DNA from: Glebionis coronaria
Taxonomy: Eukaryota; Streptophyta; Magnoliopsida; Asterales; Asteraceae
NCBI GenBank assembly: GCA_025667525.1
Contig: CM046878.1
Location: forward strand, 576,270,868-576,334,867
Length of the DNA: 64,000 nt
Direction of reading: 5' to 3'
A program made the position numbers and the translations under genes. Below the pieces are notes generated by a model. It was given only the letters and a program-made list of their open reading frames with translations. It was not told the DNA's origin and made no database searches. Positions within the stretch are counted from its first letter, which is position 1. The number at the start of each line of letters is the position of its first letter. Below are positions 1-11,790 of the stretch, in pieces.

Positions 1-296
1 CCACTAAAAACAAATTCAACCCTTATCCAAAAGTTATCACCTAAATCTCGGGATGGAGGTTACCTAACTTACCCACGTTTAGATAAACTAGTTCAAATTT
101 CGTTTAGATATACGATCCATTGCTTAAATCTCGGAGAATTTGTTAGTATATACTATATATAGCACTATAGGTGAACATCACCAACATAAAGTGATAAAAC
201 TCCATCCAAACTCAACATGGAAAGATCCAGTTCCACGGAAATCTCTTTTAGTTTAATAAAAAAAAATTTATATGTTTTAATTTGTTCCTGGATGCT
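1..296. other. Left flank, no gene recognised
   Basis: AT-rich sequence outside the first retrotransposon. I see no open frame of useful length, no splice-like exon and no repeat boundary. It is the genomic target into which the copia element at 302-5458 inserted. Confidence 0.5.
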
Positions 297-301
297 TTAC
301 A

Positions 302-491
302 TGTAGAATGATATAAGGATGAGTGAATTGATTGATTATACACCATGATACAATGCCTTTAAATAGATACAAGGTATACGTTCCTCTCCAAAATTACAGT
401 TAATCCTAATAAATGTACAGATCATGATAAGTTATATATGGTAAGACACTTATATACAGCTCATGGATTGACAAAAACATACGGGCTAACA
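302..491 (-). repeat. 3' LTR of the minus-strand copia element
   Basis: This 190-bp repeat matches 5269-5458 except for five substitutions. It carries TG...CA ends and is preceded on its left by the target duplication TTACA. The stop codon of the polyprotein lies just inside it (486-488). Confidence 0.93.
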
Positions 492-3400
492 CTCCCCTGC
501 AATTGGAGCGGAAGGACACCGGACGCTCAAACTGGTACGAAATTCTTCAAACAACGCAGAAGGCAATCCCTTAGTAAAAATATATGCATACTGATAACGT
601 GACGGAACATGAAGAACACGAACATGACCCGCAGTAACCAAATCTCGAACAAAATGTATGTCAATCTCAATGTGCTTCGTACGTTGATGTTGAACTGGGT
701 TGCATGACAAATACACAGCACTAACATTATCACAGTAGACAAGCGTAGCGGAAGATAAAGGTGTATGCAACTCACGTAGTAGATTCCGTAACCAACATGT
801 CTCAGCAACAGCATTGGCAACACCACGATATTCTGCCTCTGCACTAGAACGAGAAAGTGTTGGTTGACGCTTTGAGGACCAGGATAGTAAGTTGTTTCCA
901 AGAAAAACGCAATAACCAGAGGTAGAACGCCTTGTGGTCGAACAACCAGCCCAATCCGCATCCGAATAAGCAACTAAAGATGTAGTAGAAGATGCAAACA
1001 ACTGTAGCCCATAATCCAAAGTACCCTGAACATACCGCAAGATCCGTTTAAGAGCCGATAGATGAGGCTCCCTAGGATCATGCATATGTAGACATACCTG
1101 TTGTACAGCATAAGAGATATCCGGCCTAGTAAACGTAAGATACTGAAGAGAACCTGCTAGACTCCTGTATAAAGTCGGATCAGATACTGAATCCCCATCC
1201 GACCCTAACTTAGACTCAGTATCAACAGGAGTTCGACAAGGATTACAATGAACCATATGAGCCCGCTCAAGAATCTCAACAACATATTTCTTCTGAGATA
1301 AAAATAAACCAGAAGAATCTCGCGTAACAGAAATGTCCAAAAAGTAACTAAGAGAACCCATATCCGTCATGGAGAACTCTTGATGTAAGGTACCAATAAT
1401 CCGCTGTAACAATGTCTCAGAAGAAGTTGTAAGCACAATATCATCAACATATAATAATAAATAAGCAGTATCCGTGCCTTGGCTATATATAAACAAAGAT
1501 GAATCACAACGACTATGATGAAACCCAGTACTAGTGATGTAAGATGCAAAGCGCTGAAACCAAGCGCGCGGTGCCTGCTTAAGCCCATAAAGAGACCGCT
1601 GTAATAAACACACATAATCAGGATGCTCAGAATCACGAAAACCTTGAGGCTGATGCATGTAAACGGTCTCAGATAAGTCTCCATGTAAAAATGCATTCTT
1701 GACATCAAGCTGATGAATCGGCCAATGTCGAGAAGCAGCTAAACTAAGAACAGTCCGAATAGTACCCGGTTTAACAACCGGACTAAAAGTCTCATCAACA
1801 TCAACCCCCTCAATCTGTGTACTACCATTTGCCACAAGACGAGCTTTGTATCGACTAAGTGTGCCATCTGCCAAATACTTGTGGCGATAAAGCCACATAC
1901 AACGAACAATATTGATGTTCGCGGGCCGTGGTACTAAAGTCCAAGTGTCGTTTTTAATAAGTGCATTATATTCATCACACATAGCATTTTGCCAATTTGT
2001 ATCATTAAACGCATCACGATAAGTTTTTGGTAAAGGTGAAACCGAAGACACAAGAAGATTGGGACGCTGAGTAGGACGATTAGTCCCGACACGATAACGT
2101 GTGACCATGGGATGAACCGACACGGGATTCGGGTTTTGAGGTGGATCTGGAACAATAGGTGGCAAGGTTGTAGCTTGGGGTGTAGTAGTGTTTGAGTTGG
2201 CGTCACTGATTGGTGAATTGTCATGGGTTAGGAAAGGTGATTGTTGCTCATGGGCCATGTTGGATGGTGTTTGGTCACTAGAAGTAGAATGTGATGTGGG
2301 TTGTTGAGTCGTGGATGGATCACTCAAATCAATGGGTAAGGGATCAGAAAGTGTGGTTTGTGTGGAAGTGTTATTAGGCGTAGGGGAGTTTGTAGTGTGA
2401 ATGACAATAGGTGAGACTGTAGGTGGGAGTTGGATGTTTATATCTGGTGAGTCGTCCAAAAACGCATATGTAGGCGTCGAGGTAGGTGGAGTAGACCCAT
2501 AAGGGAAAACGGTTTCATCAAAGGTTACATGTCGAGATAAAATGATTTTGTTGGTGTTTAACTCAAGACAACGGTACCCACGATGATTGGAAGCGTGTCC
2601 TAAGAAAATTGAGGGGGTAGCGCGAGGTTCCAGTTTATGGTTAGGATATAGGTGAGGGTAACATAAACACCCAAAAGTACGCAAAAGGCTATAGTCTGGG
2701 TCTTTACCAAACAATCGTTTATAAGGTGTTTCATGGTTAATGACAATGGATGGCAAAATATTGAGTAAGTGAGTAGCCATATTTAAAGCTTCAACCCAAA
2801 ATGTTGGTGGTAGATTGGCTTGAAAAAGTAAGGTTCTAATGAGATTGTTAATAGTACGAACCATGCGTTCGGATTTACCATTTTGTTGGGAGGTCTTTGG
2901 ACAAGAGAAACGAAACTCAATACCATTGTCGGCAAAAAGTTTGTGTAAGTTGCGGTTGTCGAATTCACTGCCATGATCACACTGAAACGCTTTTATTTCA
3001 CACTTAAACTGGGTATGAACATATTGGCGAAATAACATAAATTTGGATAAAACATCAAATTTGTGAATCAAAGGATAAACCCAAACAAACTGCGAATAAT
3101 GGTCTAAAAAGAGGACATAATATTGATAACCCGAAAGACTCGGAATAGGAGAAGTCCACACATCCGAGTGAATAATGTCAAAACATGAAGTAACCACAGT
3201 TTTTGAACTAGCAAACGGAAGCCTCACGTGTTTGCCAAGCTGACAAGCATGACAAAGAACGGGAGGTTTCTCTTTATTACACGAAATAAAATTATGAGAA
3301 ACAAGACGACGTAGCACTTCATTTCCTGGATGTCCAAGACGTTGGTGCCACGTATGTTGACTGACCAGAAAAGCTTGTGGAATTGGAGAAGGAGCCGTGA

Positions 3401-5023
3401 CTGGGTAAAGATCCCCCGAGCTATCACATCGGAGTAGTACCCGACGCGTCATGAAATCCTTAACAGAAAAACCAAACGCATCAAATTCAACAGTGCAATT
3501 ATTATCACGAACAAATTGACGAACAGATATAAGATTTTTGACAACGTGAGGCGTTATCAAAACATTATTAAGATGAAGTGATCTAAAAGGAGTTGGCAAA
3601 ATACTATGGCCCGTATTAGTGACGGGTATTGAATGACCGTCACCAACCGAGACAGACGGATAAACACATGTATTAAAAACTTCATTAAGACTAGTAATAC
3701 AATCATTTAAATGACTACTCGCACCTGTTTCCATGTTCCATGCACCAGTAGTTGGATCCTGAAGTGTCCCGATAGTGAAAGCATGGGGTAAAGTGGTTTC
3801 CTGTCCCAATGTAGTAACCGGTTGGGCCGGATGGGGCTGTTGGGCTTGTGGGACCGGTCGCACTACTTGTTGGGCCTGTGGAGGAGTCGGGTAAGCAGTA
3901 CCATGATAAAAGTGAACTGGTGCACGTGGGGCGATTTGTTGAGCCGATTGATATCTGAAGCCTGGTGGTGGTCCAAAAGGGCTAACAGTTTGAATAGGAG
4001 CATGATAATATTGACTAGGCCCCGTAGATGAGTAATACGCCATTGGATTTTGCATGGCACTAGACATATTAACTTTTTCCTTAACATTACCAGTAGGTAA
4101 CTCAACATTTTTTGAAAGCCCTAAACGCTCCAACAACTTTACCAAGATATCATCAGAATGATTTACTTTGGTAGCAACAACATTATTAGAACTAGGTTTC
4201 ACACTTGTATCATGTACATACTTGCAATTTTCACCAAAGCGACAACTGTTTTTAGAAAAATTGTAACATGGCCTCCAAGACTTAGTTTGAGGATTAAAGG
4301 GGCGACGGTTCGTACTTGATTCGGCCATAAGTACCATCGGAGAAGCTGATGAATAATCTACGGGTAAGGAAAGAGACTTGGACTTCAAACGCATCTCTTC
4401 GGTGATAAGCATTGAACGAGCGGTCTTGAGATCAGGGAAGGTATCCTTATAATGCATAATACCACAAACTTGTTCATATTTAGCGGGTAGCCCTTCGAGG
4501 GCATAATGAACAACATCCTCCTCATTAACGTGAGATTCTAGACTTTTGAGAATGGTGATGATTGACTCAATCTTCCGAAAATAGGCTTCCATGCTAAGAT
4601 CACCTAGCTTAACGGATCGCAACTCCGCCTTCAAGGCATTGGTGCGTGACCGTTTGTTATCTTTGACGATGTGTGAGATGAGATCCCACGCCTCTTTAGC
4701 GGATTTAGGACGATTCACTACTAACCTTGCTTGAAGCGGATCCGAAAGGGTGGTAAAGATCCACGAGAGAACAATCTTGTCTACTTTGAGTTCGTCCGGT
4801 GTGAAAGGAGTAGGAGTACTTGAATCGGGTGAAACTTTCGAGCCATGAATAAACTTAGACACTTCATAGCTATAACAAAGTTGTTCAAAAAAAACTCCCA
4901 AGAACCGTAATTCCAGTTTTCGAGATCAAGCTTAACCGGGACTCTTGTCAGAAGATGATGGTGGGTAACAAGTGAAAGCTTATCTGAGAGAAGAGTTGTG
5001 AGAGGAGCATCGGAGCCTGTCAT
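486..5023 (-). pseudogene. Copia gag-pol polyprotein with one frameshift
   Basis: The gag-pol of the first copia element starts at the ATG at 5021-5023. The first ~40 codons carry the usual gag N-terminal L-x-N-W-x-x-W pattern. The frame then shifts in an eight-T run (4887-4894, read on minus), consistent with one lost base, and stays open to 486 for about 1,470 codons. In order it shows a UBN2-type gag domain, a CCCH zinc finger (about 4212-4272), protease, a GAG-pre-integrase HHCC region, an integrase core (HSD, QCDHG, QQNGKSER), RT with YVDD, and RNase H with SDADWAG and SSAEAEY. The protease motif reads M-E-T-G-A-S, where the family has Asp at the second position, because the codon is GAA (near 3730). 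Loss of the catalytic Asp plus the frameshift argue that the copy cannot move by itself. I am sure of the family and fairly sure of the lesions. Confidence 0.9.
492..500 (-). promoter_or_regulatory. Polypurine tract of the minus-strand copia element
   Basis: On the minus strand GCAGGGGAG lies directly against the 3' LTR. This is the expected position and composition of the plus-strand DNA primer for reverse transcription. Confidence 0.75.
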
Positions 5024-5256
5024 GTTGCCAAGGGTATGATATGTGGGTAAATAGGTTATTAGGGTTTGTAGGTATGCTTATGTAACGTAGGTAAATTAAA
5101 AGTGTGGATTCAATGACCATGCATGAATCACCAACACAATATGTAAAACAATGTGCAGACTTGTAACCTAGTACAAATCACTAACACAGTAACGTGATGT
5201 AATGAAACAATATATGGCAGGAAGAAAAGGTTAGGGTTTAGGATCATTGTTGTTCT

Positions 5257-5268
5257 GACTTGATACCA
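5257..5268 (-). promoter_or_regulatory. Primer binding site, initiator tRNA-Met type
   Basis: On the minus strand TGGTATCAAGTC abuts the inner edge of the 5' LTR. The first eight bases match the standard copia primer site TGGTATCAGAGC, complementary to the 3' end of initiator tRNA-Met. Confidence 0.8.
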
Positions 5269-5458
5269 TGTAGAATGATATAAGGATGAGTGAATTGATT
5301 GATTATACACAATGATACAATGCCTTTAAATAGATACAAGGTATACGCTCCTCTCCAAAATTACAGCTAATCCTAATAAATGTACAGATCATGATAAGTT
5401 ATATATGGTAAGACACTAATATACAGCTCATGGATTGACCAAAACATACGGGCTAACA
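5269..5458 (-). repeat. 5' LTR of the minus-strand copia element
   Basis: This 190-bp partner of 302-491 has TG...CA ends. It is followed on the right by the target duplication TTACA at 5459-5463. It should hold the promoter for the minus-strand transcript. Confidence 0.93.
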
Positions 5459-5463
5459 TTACA

Positions 5464-6357
<894 letters not shown>

Positions 6358-6360
6358 TAT

Positions 6361-6437
6361 TTTTTTTTTTATATTAAAGATTTCTCATTCTCATGTAGTT
6401 TAAATGTATAACATGTTTTATGACATATCTAAATGTA
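6361..6437. repeat. Third copy of the inverted-repeat arm
   Basis: The arm sequence of 6094-6160 recurs here in direct orientation, then runs into unique sequence at TAACATGTTTGGAGAG. This is probably the ancestral end, and 6163-6227 would be the inverted copy made from it. Confidence 0.75.
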
Positions 6438-6722
6438 TAACATGTTTGGAGAGTGAACTTACGTCACATGAAACTACTATTTGCAATTATGTTTATTTAC
6501 GTTGATTTTGGCCATTGTCACTTTAGGAATTCTGACGATGGGGACGTTCCTACTTCACACCTTAGATCTATTCTGACCTTATATATATTAGACGTGAAGA
6601 TGCATCACAATTGTGCTCATTTGTATGTCTCACATCTAGCTCACTTTAGCTTTTTATATAGAAATAGATCAAATACATAAGAAAATCTAAGATTTCACTA
6701 TTTATGATAATTGTATATCAAG

Positions 6723-6907
6723 CAGAGGCGGAGATAGGCAGGGGTCAAGGGGGTCGGCCGACCCCCGAGCGAAAAAATTGTAGTGTAAATTTTTGAAAAT
6801 TTTCGGGTTTTTTGATAATTTGATCTCCTAAGAACCATTTTATAGTGTAGTTTATAAAAAGTATTAAAATTTGACCCCTCGAGCAAAATTTTCTGGCTCC
6901 GCCACTG
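6723..6907. mobile_element. hAT (Tip100-type) MITE with 8-bp TSD
   Basis: This 185-bp element has terminal inverted repeats CAGAGGCGGAG on the left and GGCTCCGCCACTG on the right, imperfect mirrors of the Tip100 end CAGGGGCGGAGC. It is flanked by a perfect 8-bp duplication ATATCAAG (6715-6722 and 6908-6915), as expected for hAT transposons. It has no coding capacity, so it depends on a transposase made elsewhere. Confidence 0.9.
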
Positions 6908-6915
6908 ATATCAAG

Positions 6916-7408
6916 TGTTGATGTATGATATGTTTTTTATGTTACAACGTTGATTATTTATCATTATTCTTTTCAACTTTACATATTATAAACGTTTCTT
7001 AACTTATATAAACCAAATTACAAATAAGTGTACACATGCAACAAATAGGTATGTATTTGGATATTAAAGATTCATTGTATACGACCTGGATAGAGACTGA
7101 AAACTCATACGTACAATGTATCAACTGGTTTAAAAAATGACCTTAGATGGCATCCGTTATTATTGGGAACGATGCAAAAAATGAAGTCATGAACCCACGT
7201 CTAATGTATGTGACATACGTCGTAAGAATTCAATTATTTTTTCTTGCATTGTTATATCCATAAACTTAAAAATCACAGAATGTCTAGAAAATAACTTTTT
7301 TTTTAGTGATACCGACTAAAGCAGTCAAGACACTGATAAGAGTTTAGAAGTACGAACCATGCTTATTAAAAGACTTTGTCATTTTAGCTTTTTTTTAAGT
7401 TTAAATCG
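6916..7408. other. AT-rich spacer, nothing recognised
   Basis: I see no open frames beyond noise, no tandem structure and no terminal repeats. Confidence 0.4.
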
Positions 7409-7411
7409 TTA

Positions 7412-7758
7412 GACTGGTGGGAGTGGGGTGAAACTCACTCACCGCCACCTCAGCTTTTTAACAAACTCACTAAACTCACCCACGGAGGTAATGACACTCA
7501 CCCAACTCACTCACACTCACTTTTCATACCTATTTTTTATTATTTAAATACACCCCACTCACAAAAAACACCCACAATTAAACCTAACCAAAAAAATAAA
7601 AAACATATGGGCCCACATGTATAAAACTCACTGGGTGAGTTTGCCCAGTTTTTTTTCTTGGCTGGAAAGGAGTCGCGCGCGGGTTTGAAGGGTGGGGGTG
7701 GGAGCTGCGAGTGGCTTTGGCCAACTCACGAGTGAGAATACTCTCACTCCCACCAGCC
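7412..7758. mobile_element. PIF/Harbinger (Tourist-like) MITE, TSD TTA
   Basis: This 347-bp element has inverted ends GACTGGTGGGAGTG and CACTCCCACCAGCC, and the mirrored similarity continues inward through a tGAGT/ACTCAc-rich stretch. It is flanked on both sides by TTA (7409-7411 and 7759-7761), the 3-bp target typical of PIF/Harbinger. The interior is non-coding and full of CACTCA motifs. Confidence 0.85.
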
Positions 7759-7791
7759 TTATAACAATTTTTAAATTATAAATAATCGTCT

Positions 7792-7810
7792 ACCCGTGTA
7801 ACGCACGGGT
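7792..7810. repeat. Helitron-like 3' hairpin remnant
   Basis: A perfect 7-bp stem, ACCCGTG/CACGGGT, has a 5-base loop. It matches the hairpin near Helitron 3' ends and resembles the one at 11029-11053. The expected CTAG-T terminus is degenerate here (CTTGTT), so I infer a decayed end. Confidence 0.4.
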
Positions 7811-7859
7811 ATTGTTCTTGTTACTAATGGTTTGGGTTTTGCATTATGTACTGTGCGTA

Positions 7860-8155
7860 AAGCATATTTTTTTTTTACTTTCAAACAGAACCAAACCGAA
7901 CCGATTATTTTCGGCTCGGTTTTCGATTTTGTATATTTATGTCGGTTTTGCTTTGTTCAGATTTGGGTTAAAAAACGAAAAAAGACGCTTAAAGTATATA
8001 TATGGTTCGGTTTTTATTTGTTCATAATGGTTTTGGTTTTGCTCGATTTAATTCGATTCAGTTTTCGGTTCGTACCTTTTTCCAAATCAGTTTTCAGTTT
8101 GGTTCGATTTTTCAAGTTAGTTCGGTTCGGTTTTGAACTGATGCTCATCCCTACT
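7860..8155. repeat. GGTTCGG-rich degenerate repeat
   Basis: A low-complexity stretch made of variants of GGTTCGGTTTT/AACCGAACCG, ending TGCTCATCCCTAC. Similar composition recurs near 11263-11510, 27668-27835 and 29485-29610, so these look like one dispersed family. The open frames seen in it are by-products of composition. Confidence 0.5.
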
Positions 8156-9737
8156 TTGAATGACCAATCCCACAACCAACGCATATTAATAACATACGTA
8201 ACACTATAGTTGAAACTAGACTCCTTGACGGTGGCCAATGACCATCGCTGAGCTATAACAATATAGATGAAACATACTAAAGCGTTGTCTCTATGAGTGA
8301 TGTGCTATAAGGCGGCATAAGACGTGATAAAGCGCGCTATAACGCAAAGTGTGACAAGTTTTTTGAATGAAATTTGATAAAAAAAGTTTAGAAAATTAGA
8401 TGCAAGGACAATTATTTTATGTTTATTTATTATGTACAAGAGAGTCAATAAACCGGATAAATATAAAATATGAGATAAGGGACAAGTAATTATATATTGT
8501 GTGCCGACTTGAGCCACGCCTTCGAAACACTAAGTTTCGCATTCATGTCGTCACGTCACGCCTCACCTATATATAACATTGGTAATGCTGTCATGCCACG
8601 CCTAACGCATACACGTGCGATTTTACAAAAAATGATGTATCCTTAACTTACTCTCATCTTAAATAACTTTAAATCACCAAGGTTTTGGAGACTCTTCACC
8701 TCATTAGATAGCAAAATATTTAGGTGTTGTTTGTTTATTAAGATACTTTAAAACTCAACTGGGATCTCAGTCTGAGACGCAAATATCTTAATCGAAATTA
8801 AATGATGTTGTTTACTTTTCACATTTTATATGCTTGAATGATATGAGTACCAATAGGTATTATGTTTAATATGAGTTTAATTCTTACAAAATATAAAAAG
8901 GGTTTAAACATGGAGCGTTTGAGTCATAAAATTAGCATAACTTACCAATTTAAGAATAAATGTTTTAAAGAATATTTAAAATCATTGTGTTACAAATTAT
9001 TCTTTTAAAGTAATTATATATTGTTCATGTGTCGTACTCTCACATGTTTAAACATTTTTATTATTTTACAAAATAAAAAGTTGAAAAACATAGAAATCGA
9101 CAAACATATGGAAAATTGTTCTGATTTGGCTTCAACCTGCATAATAAAAAAGAAAATTATCATGAAATTAGCTACCTAAGATCAAAATCGAAGAACATAT
9201 AGAAAATTTTGTGTATGTAAATAATGATTTGGTGGGCGAAGATGGAATGAAGACGTGGAGGAGGGTGTACATAGATCACTCTAAACCACTCAAACAAACA
9301 AAAAACACATAACCAACAATCAATACCACAAACCAAAACTACCTTGAAACTATCTAAACCATCAAGAGATGGTGGCAGATTCGGCAGATGTGGTGGTGGA
9401 TTCGACAGATGTGGTGGTGAAAAGATTTGGTGGCGGCTTTGTGTATTGGGGTTTAGAGAGAGTAACGATTTTATGTATGTATGGAATGTGGAATGTGTTT
9501 AAGGTATTACCCATATTAAAAAGTCAGAAGATATATATGGAAGTATAGGAAAAAAATTCCTATAGTTTCCATTTGTGATTTCTATATTTCCCGAAATATT
9601 TCTTATATTTTCCCAAATAAGTGGTTGAAAAAAATGTTGTTTTTCCTTTATAAGGAGTAGAGAAGTAAGAATAAAAAAATTAAAGAAAATAATAAAATAA
9701 TAGATATTGTTCATAAGCCTCACAGTCACAGCATGCT
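8156..9737. other. Intergenic, no gene recognised
   Basis: No convincing coding sequence. A stretch at 9366-9470 has GGTGGTGGATTCG-type repeats followed by GGGGTTTAGAGAGAG, which could be a degraded leader or exon. The segment near 8710-8820 has a TTTGTTT-rich MITE-like look without a confirmed duplication. Confidence 0.35.
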
Positions 9738-10430
9738 TTTCCTAAACTAATAGTATAAGTTATAATAGGCAATCATTTATTAACATAATAATTATTAAAA
9801 ACTAATTATAAAGAAATATTATTATATTAAAATTTTTAATATAATTAATACTAGAAAAATTATTATATAAATAGTTATTTATAAAATAATTAACATAAAT
9901 AAATTAAAAAATAACTAATTAAATTATTATTATTAAAATATTTATTATTAATAAAGAAGGTATATTAATATTATTAATATATTAATATAATAATTATTAA
10001 GAAAATAATTAATAAATTATATTAAATATTATTTTATTATTATAAGTTATTTATTATTAAAAAGGTAAAATATAATATAAATAAATATTATTATTTTTAT
10101 TAATTATTGTTATTTACTATTTATATATTAGTTAATAATCATAATAATAGTAATAATAATAAATACTATTATAATTATTTTATATTAAATATAATATTAT
10201 TATTATTATTATTATTATTTAAATTTTAAATTATTCAATTATTATTATTTAATATATTATTATTATTATTTATTATTTATTATTATTATTATTATTAATA
10301 TTTTTATTTTATTTTATTATTATTATTATATATTTTATTAATTTTATTATTATTATATTTTTTTTTATTATTATTATTTTTAATTACATTTTAAAATATT
10401 GAATAAATTATGTTGGTAACCAACCAAACA
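9738..10430. repeat. Extremely AT-rich (TTA/TAA)n tract
   Basis: About 690 bp made almost only of A and T, with many ATT/TAT/TTA trinucleotide runs such as 10198-10220 and 10255-10330. It is interrupted on the right by the Helitron at 10439. Confidence 0.75.
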
Positions 10431-10438
10431 CAATGATA

Positions 10439-10700
10439 TCTATATATATAATATAATATAAAGAGGTTATGTCCAATTTTAACTTCGATTTTAATCTCGA
10501 ACCTAAATTTAACAAACCTAATTCTAAACTAAAAATTGAAAAAGGTTAAATTTAAGCAATTAGATTATATCTATATGTATATTATTATATAAAGATGCTA
10601 TGTCCAATCTTAACTCCGATATTAATCTCGAACGTAAAATTAACAAACCTAACTCCAAACAAAAAATTTTAAAGGTTAAATTTAAGCCATTAGATGATAT
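10439..10700 (+). repeat. Tandem duplication of the Helitron 5' end
   Basis: Two ~130-bp copies (10439-10568 and 10569-10700) share TATGTCCAAT, TTAATCTCGAAC, TTAACAAACCTAA and AGGTTAAATTTAAGC with scattered substitutions. Each begins TCTATAT, so each could serve as a 5' terminus. Confidence 0.7.
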
Positions 10701-11061
10701 TTGTTAAAATGATTTTATCCATCAATTTTTTCTTGTAACAACCTTTTCTAACAACTTTTATAATAAACTATTCAAAAAACTTTTATTTTTAAATTGAAAT
10801 ATTTATTTATTTATTTATTTTTTCATAATATAATTTTACCATACTTTCTAAAATTTCGTGCTTTTTAATTCAATATCCATTTTGATATATTTTTTATTAA
10901 TTTTTTTTTTCATTTTAGTGAATTTATTTTATTTTGATTTAACTTTTTTTTACAAATTTAACTTTAATTTGAATATAAACTTGATAGGTAAAAGTGTAAT
11001 GGTTGTTTGCATAAAAAAGTCATCAGGTACCCGTCGTTGCATTGCGCGGGTACCATTCTAG
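10439..11061 (+). mobile_element. Short non-autonomous Helitron
   Basis: The 5' end is TC (10439-10440) preceded by A. The 3' end is a GTACCCG...CGGGTAC hairpin (about 11027-11053) followed by ATTCTAG and a host T, so the ends are A|TC...CTAG|T as in Helitrons, which leave no target duplication. The 623-bp interior is AT-rich and encodes no Rep/helicase, so it relies on an autonomous partner. The 5' ~130 bp is present twice in tandem. Confidence 0.75.
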
Positions 11062-11259
11062 TAATATATTAATTACAATTCTAACACATTACAATTACAA
11101 TACATTACATTTCTTAAAAACATATTGTGAACCAAACACACCCTAGGTGGTTCTTTATATTCTTATTGTTCGACTAAAACCTTAATGTGTAGGGTTAACG
11201 TTTGATTTTTACAATTTATTAATTATAAACTAAAGTATGTTAATTACAAACATATATGT

Positions 11260-11510
11260 GAGCATTGGGTCCGAATCAATAAAAAATGAAATCGATTCAA
11301 AACCAAATTAAGCAGAATTTTCAACCGAGAATCGAACCAAATATACCTATACAAAAAGAAACCAAACAGAATAATGCTGTCCGGTTCAATTTAGATAGTT
11401 CGGACCAACTAAATGTCCATTTTGAACCAAAACTGAATTGAACCGACGGAACCCAAAACCTGATCAGTAAGCTCGGATCGGGTTTGGTTCAACCCGGTTC
11501 AATCAGACTT
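11260..11510. repeat. AACCGAACC-rich degenerate repeat
   Basis: This stretch opens with GTGAGCATTGGGTCCGAAT and is filled with GAACCAAA/GGTTCAA variants, like the related stretch at 7860-8155 in opposite sense. It is non-coding. Confidence 0.5.
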
Positions 11511-11790
11511 AAAAAAAAAACACAACCTTATTAATTTCTTCTACTTTGCCTGAAAAGAGTCGAAATTTTTATATTGCTGCCGGCAAGATAAACCCTAGAA
11601 AGAAAGAAAAAGAGGAATGCTACATCCACATAAGTTTTACAAAAAGAAATCCACATACATATGTGTCACTTAGTTTATGGATTGTGAAAATAGGAAAGAG
11701 AAAACATGATACAACATCATTGGTCCATCTCATTTGCCACATCATTATGTGAGAGTTTGTTTGTAAAAATTATGTGGATCTAGTATCAAC

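Larger units (their letters stand above)
302..5458 (-). mobile_element. Complete Ty1/copia retrotransposon, short-LTR (Ale-like)
   Basis: Two 190-bp direct repeats that start TGTAG and end TAACA bound this 5.16-kb element. They are flanked by a perfect 5-bp target duplication TTACA (297-301 and 5459-5463). Read on the minus strand the order is 5' LTR, tRNA-Met primer site, gag, protease, integrase, reverse transcriptase, RNase H, polypurine tract, 3' LTR, which is the copia order. The LTRs differ at 5 of 190 positions by my alignment. At plant rates of about 1e-8 substitutions per site per year that suggests roughly one million years (inference). The short LTRs and single gag-pol frame suggest the Ale lineage, which I have not tested by phylogeny. 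The coding frame has one frameshift and a changed protease residue, so this copy is probably non-autonomous. Confidence 0.95.

Noticed and set aside
7812..8209. Overlapping plus and minus open frames
   Set aside because: They are low-complexity GGTTCGG-type repeat sequence with biased composition and no domain.
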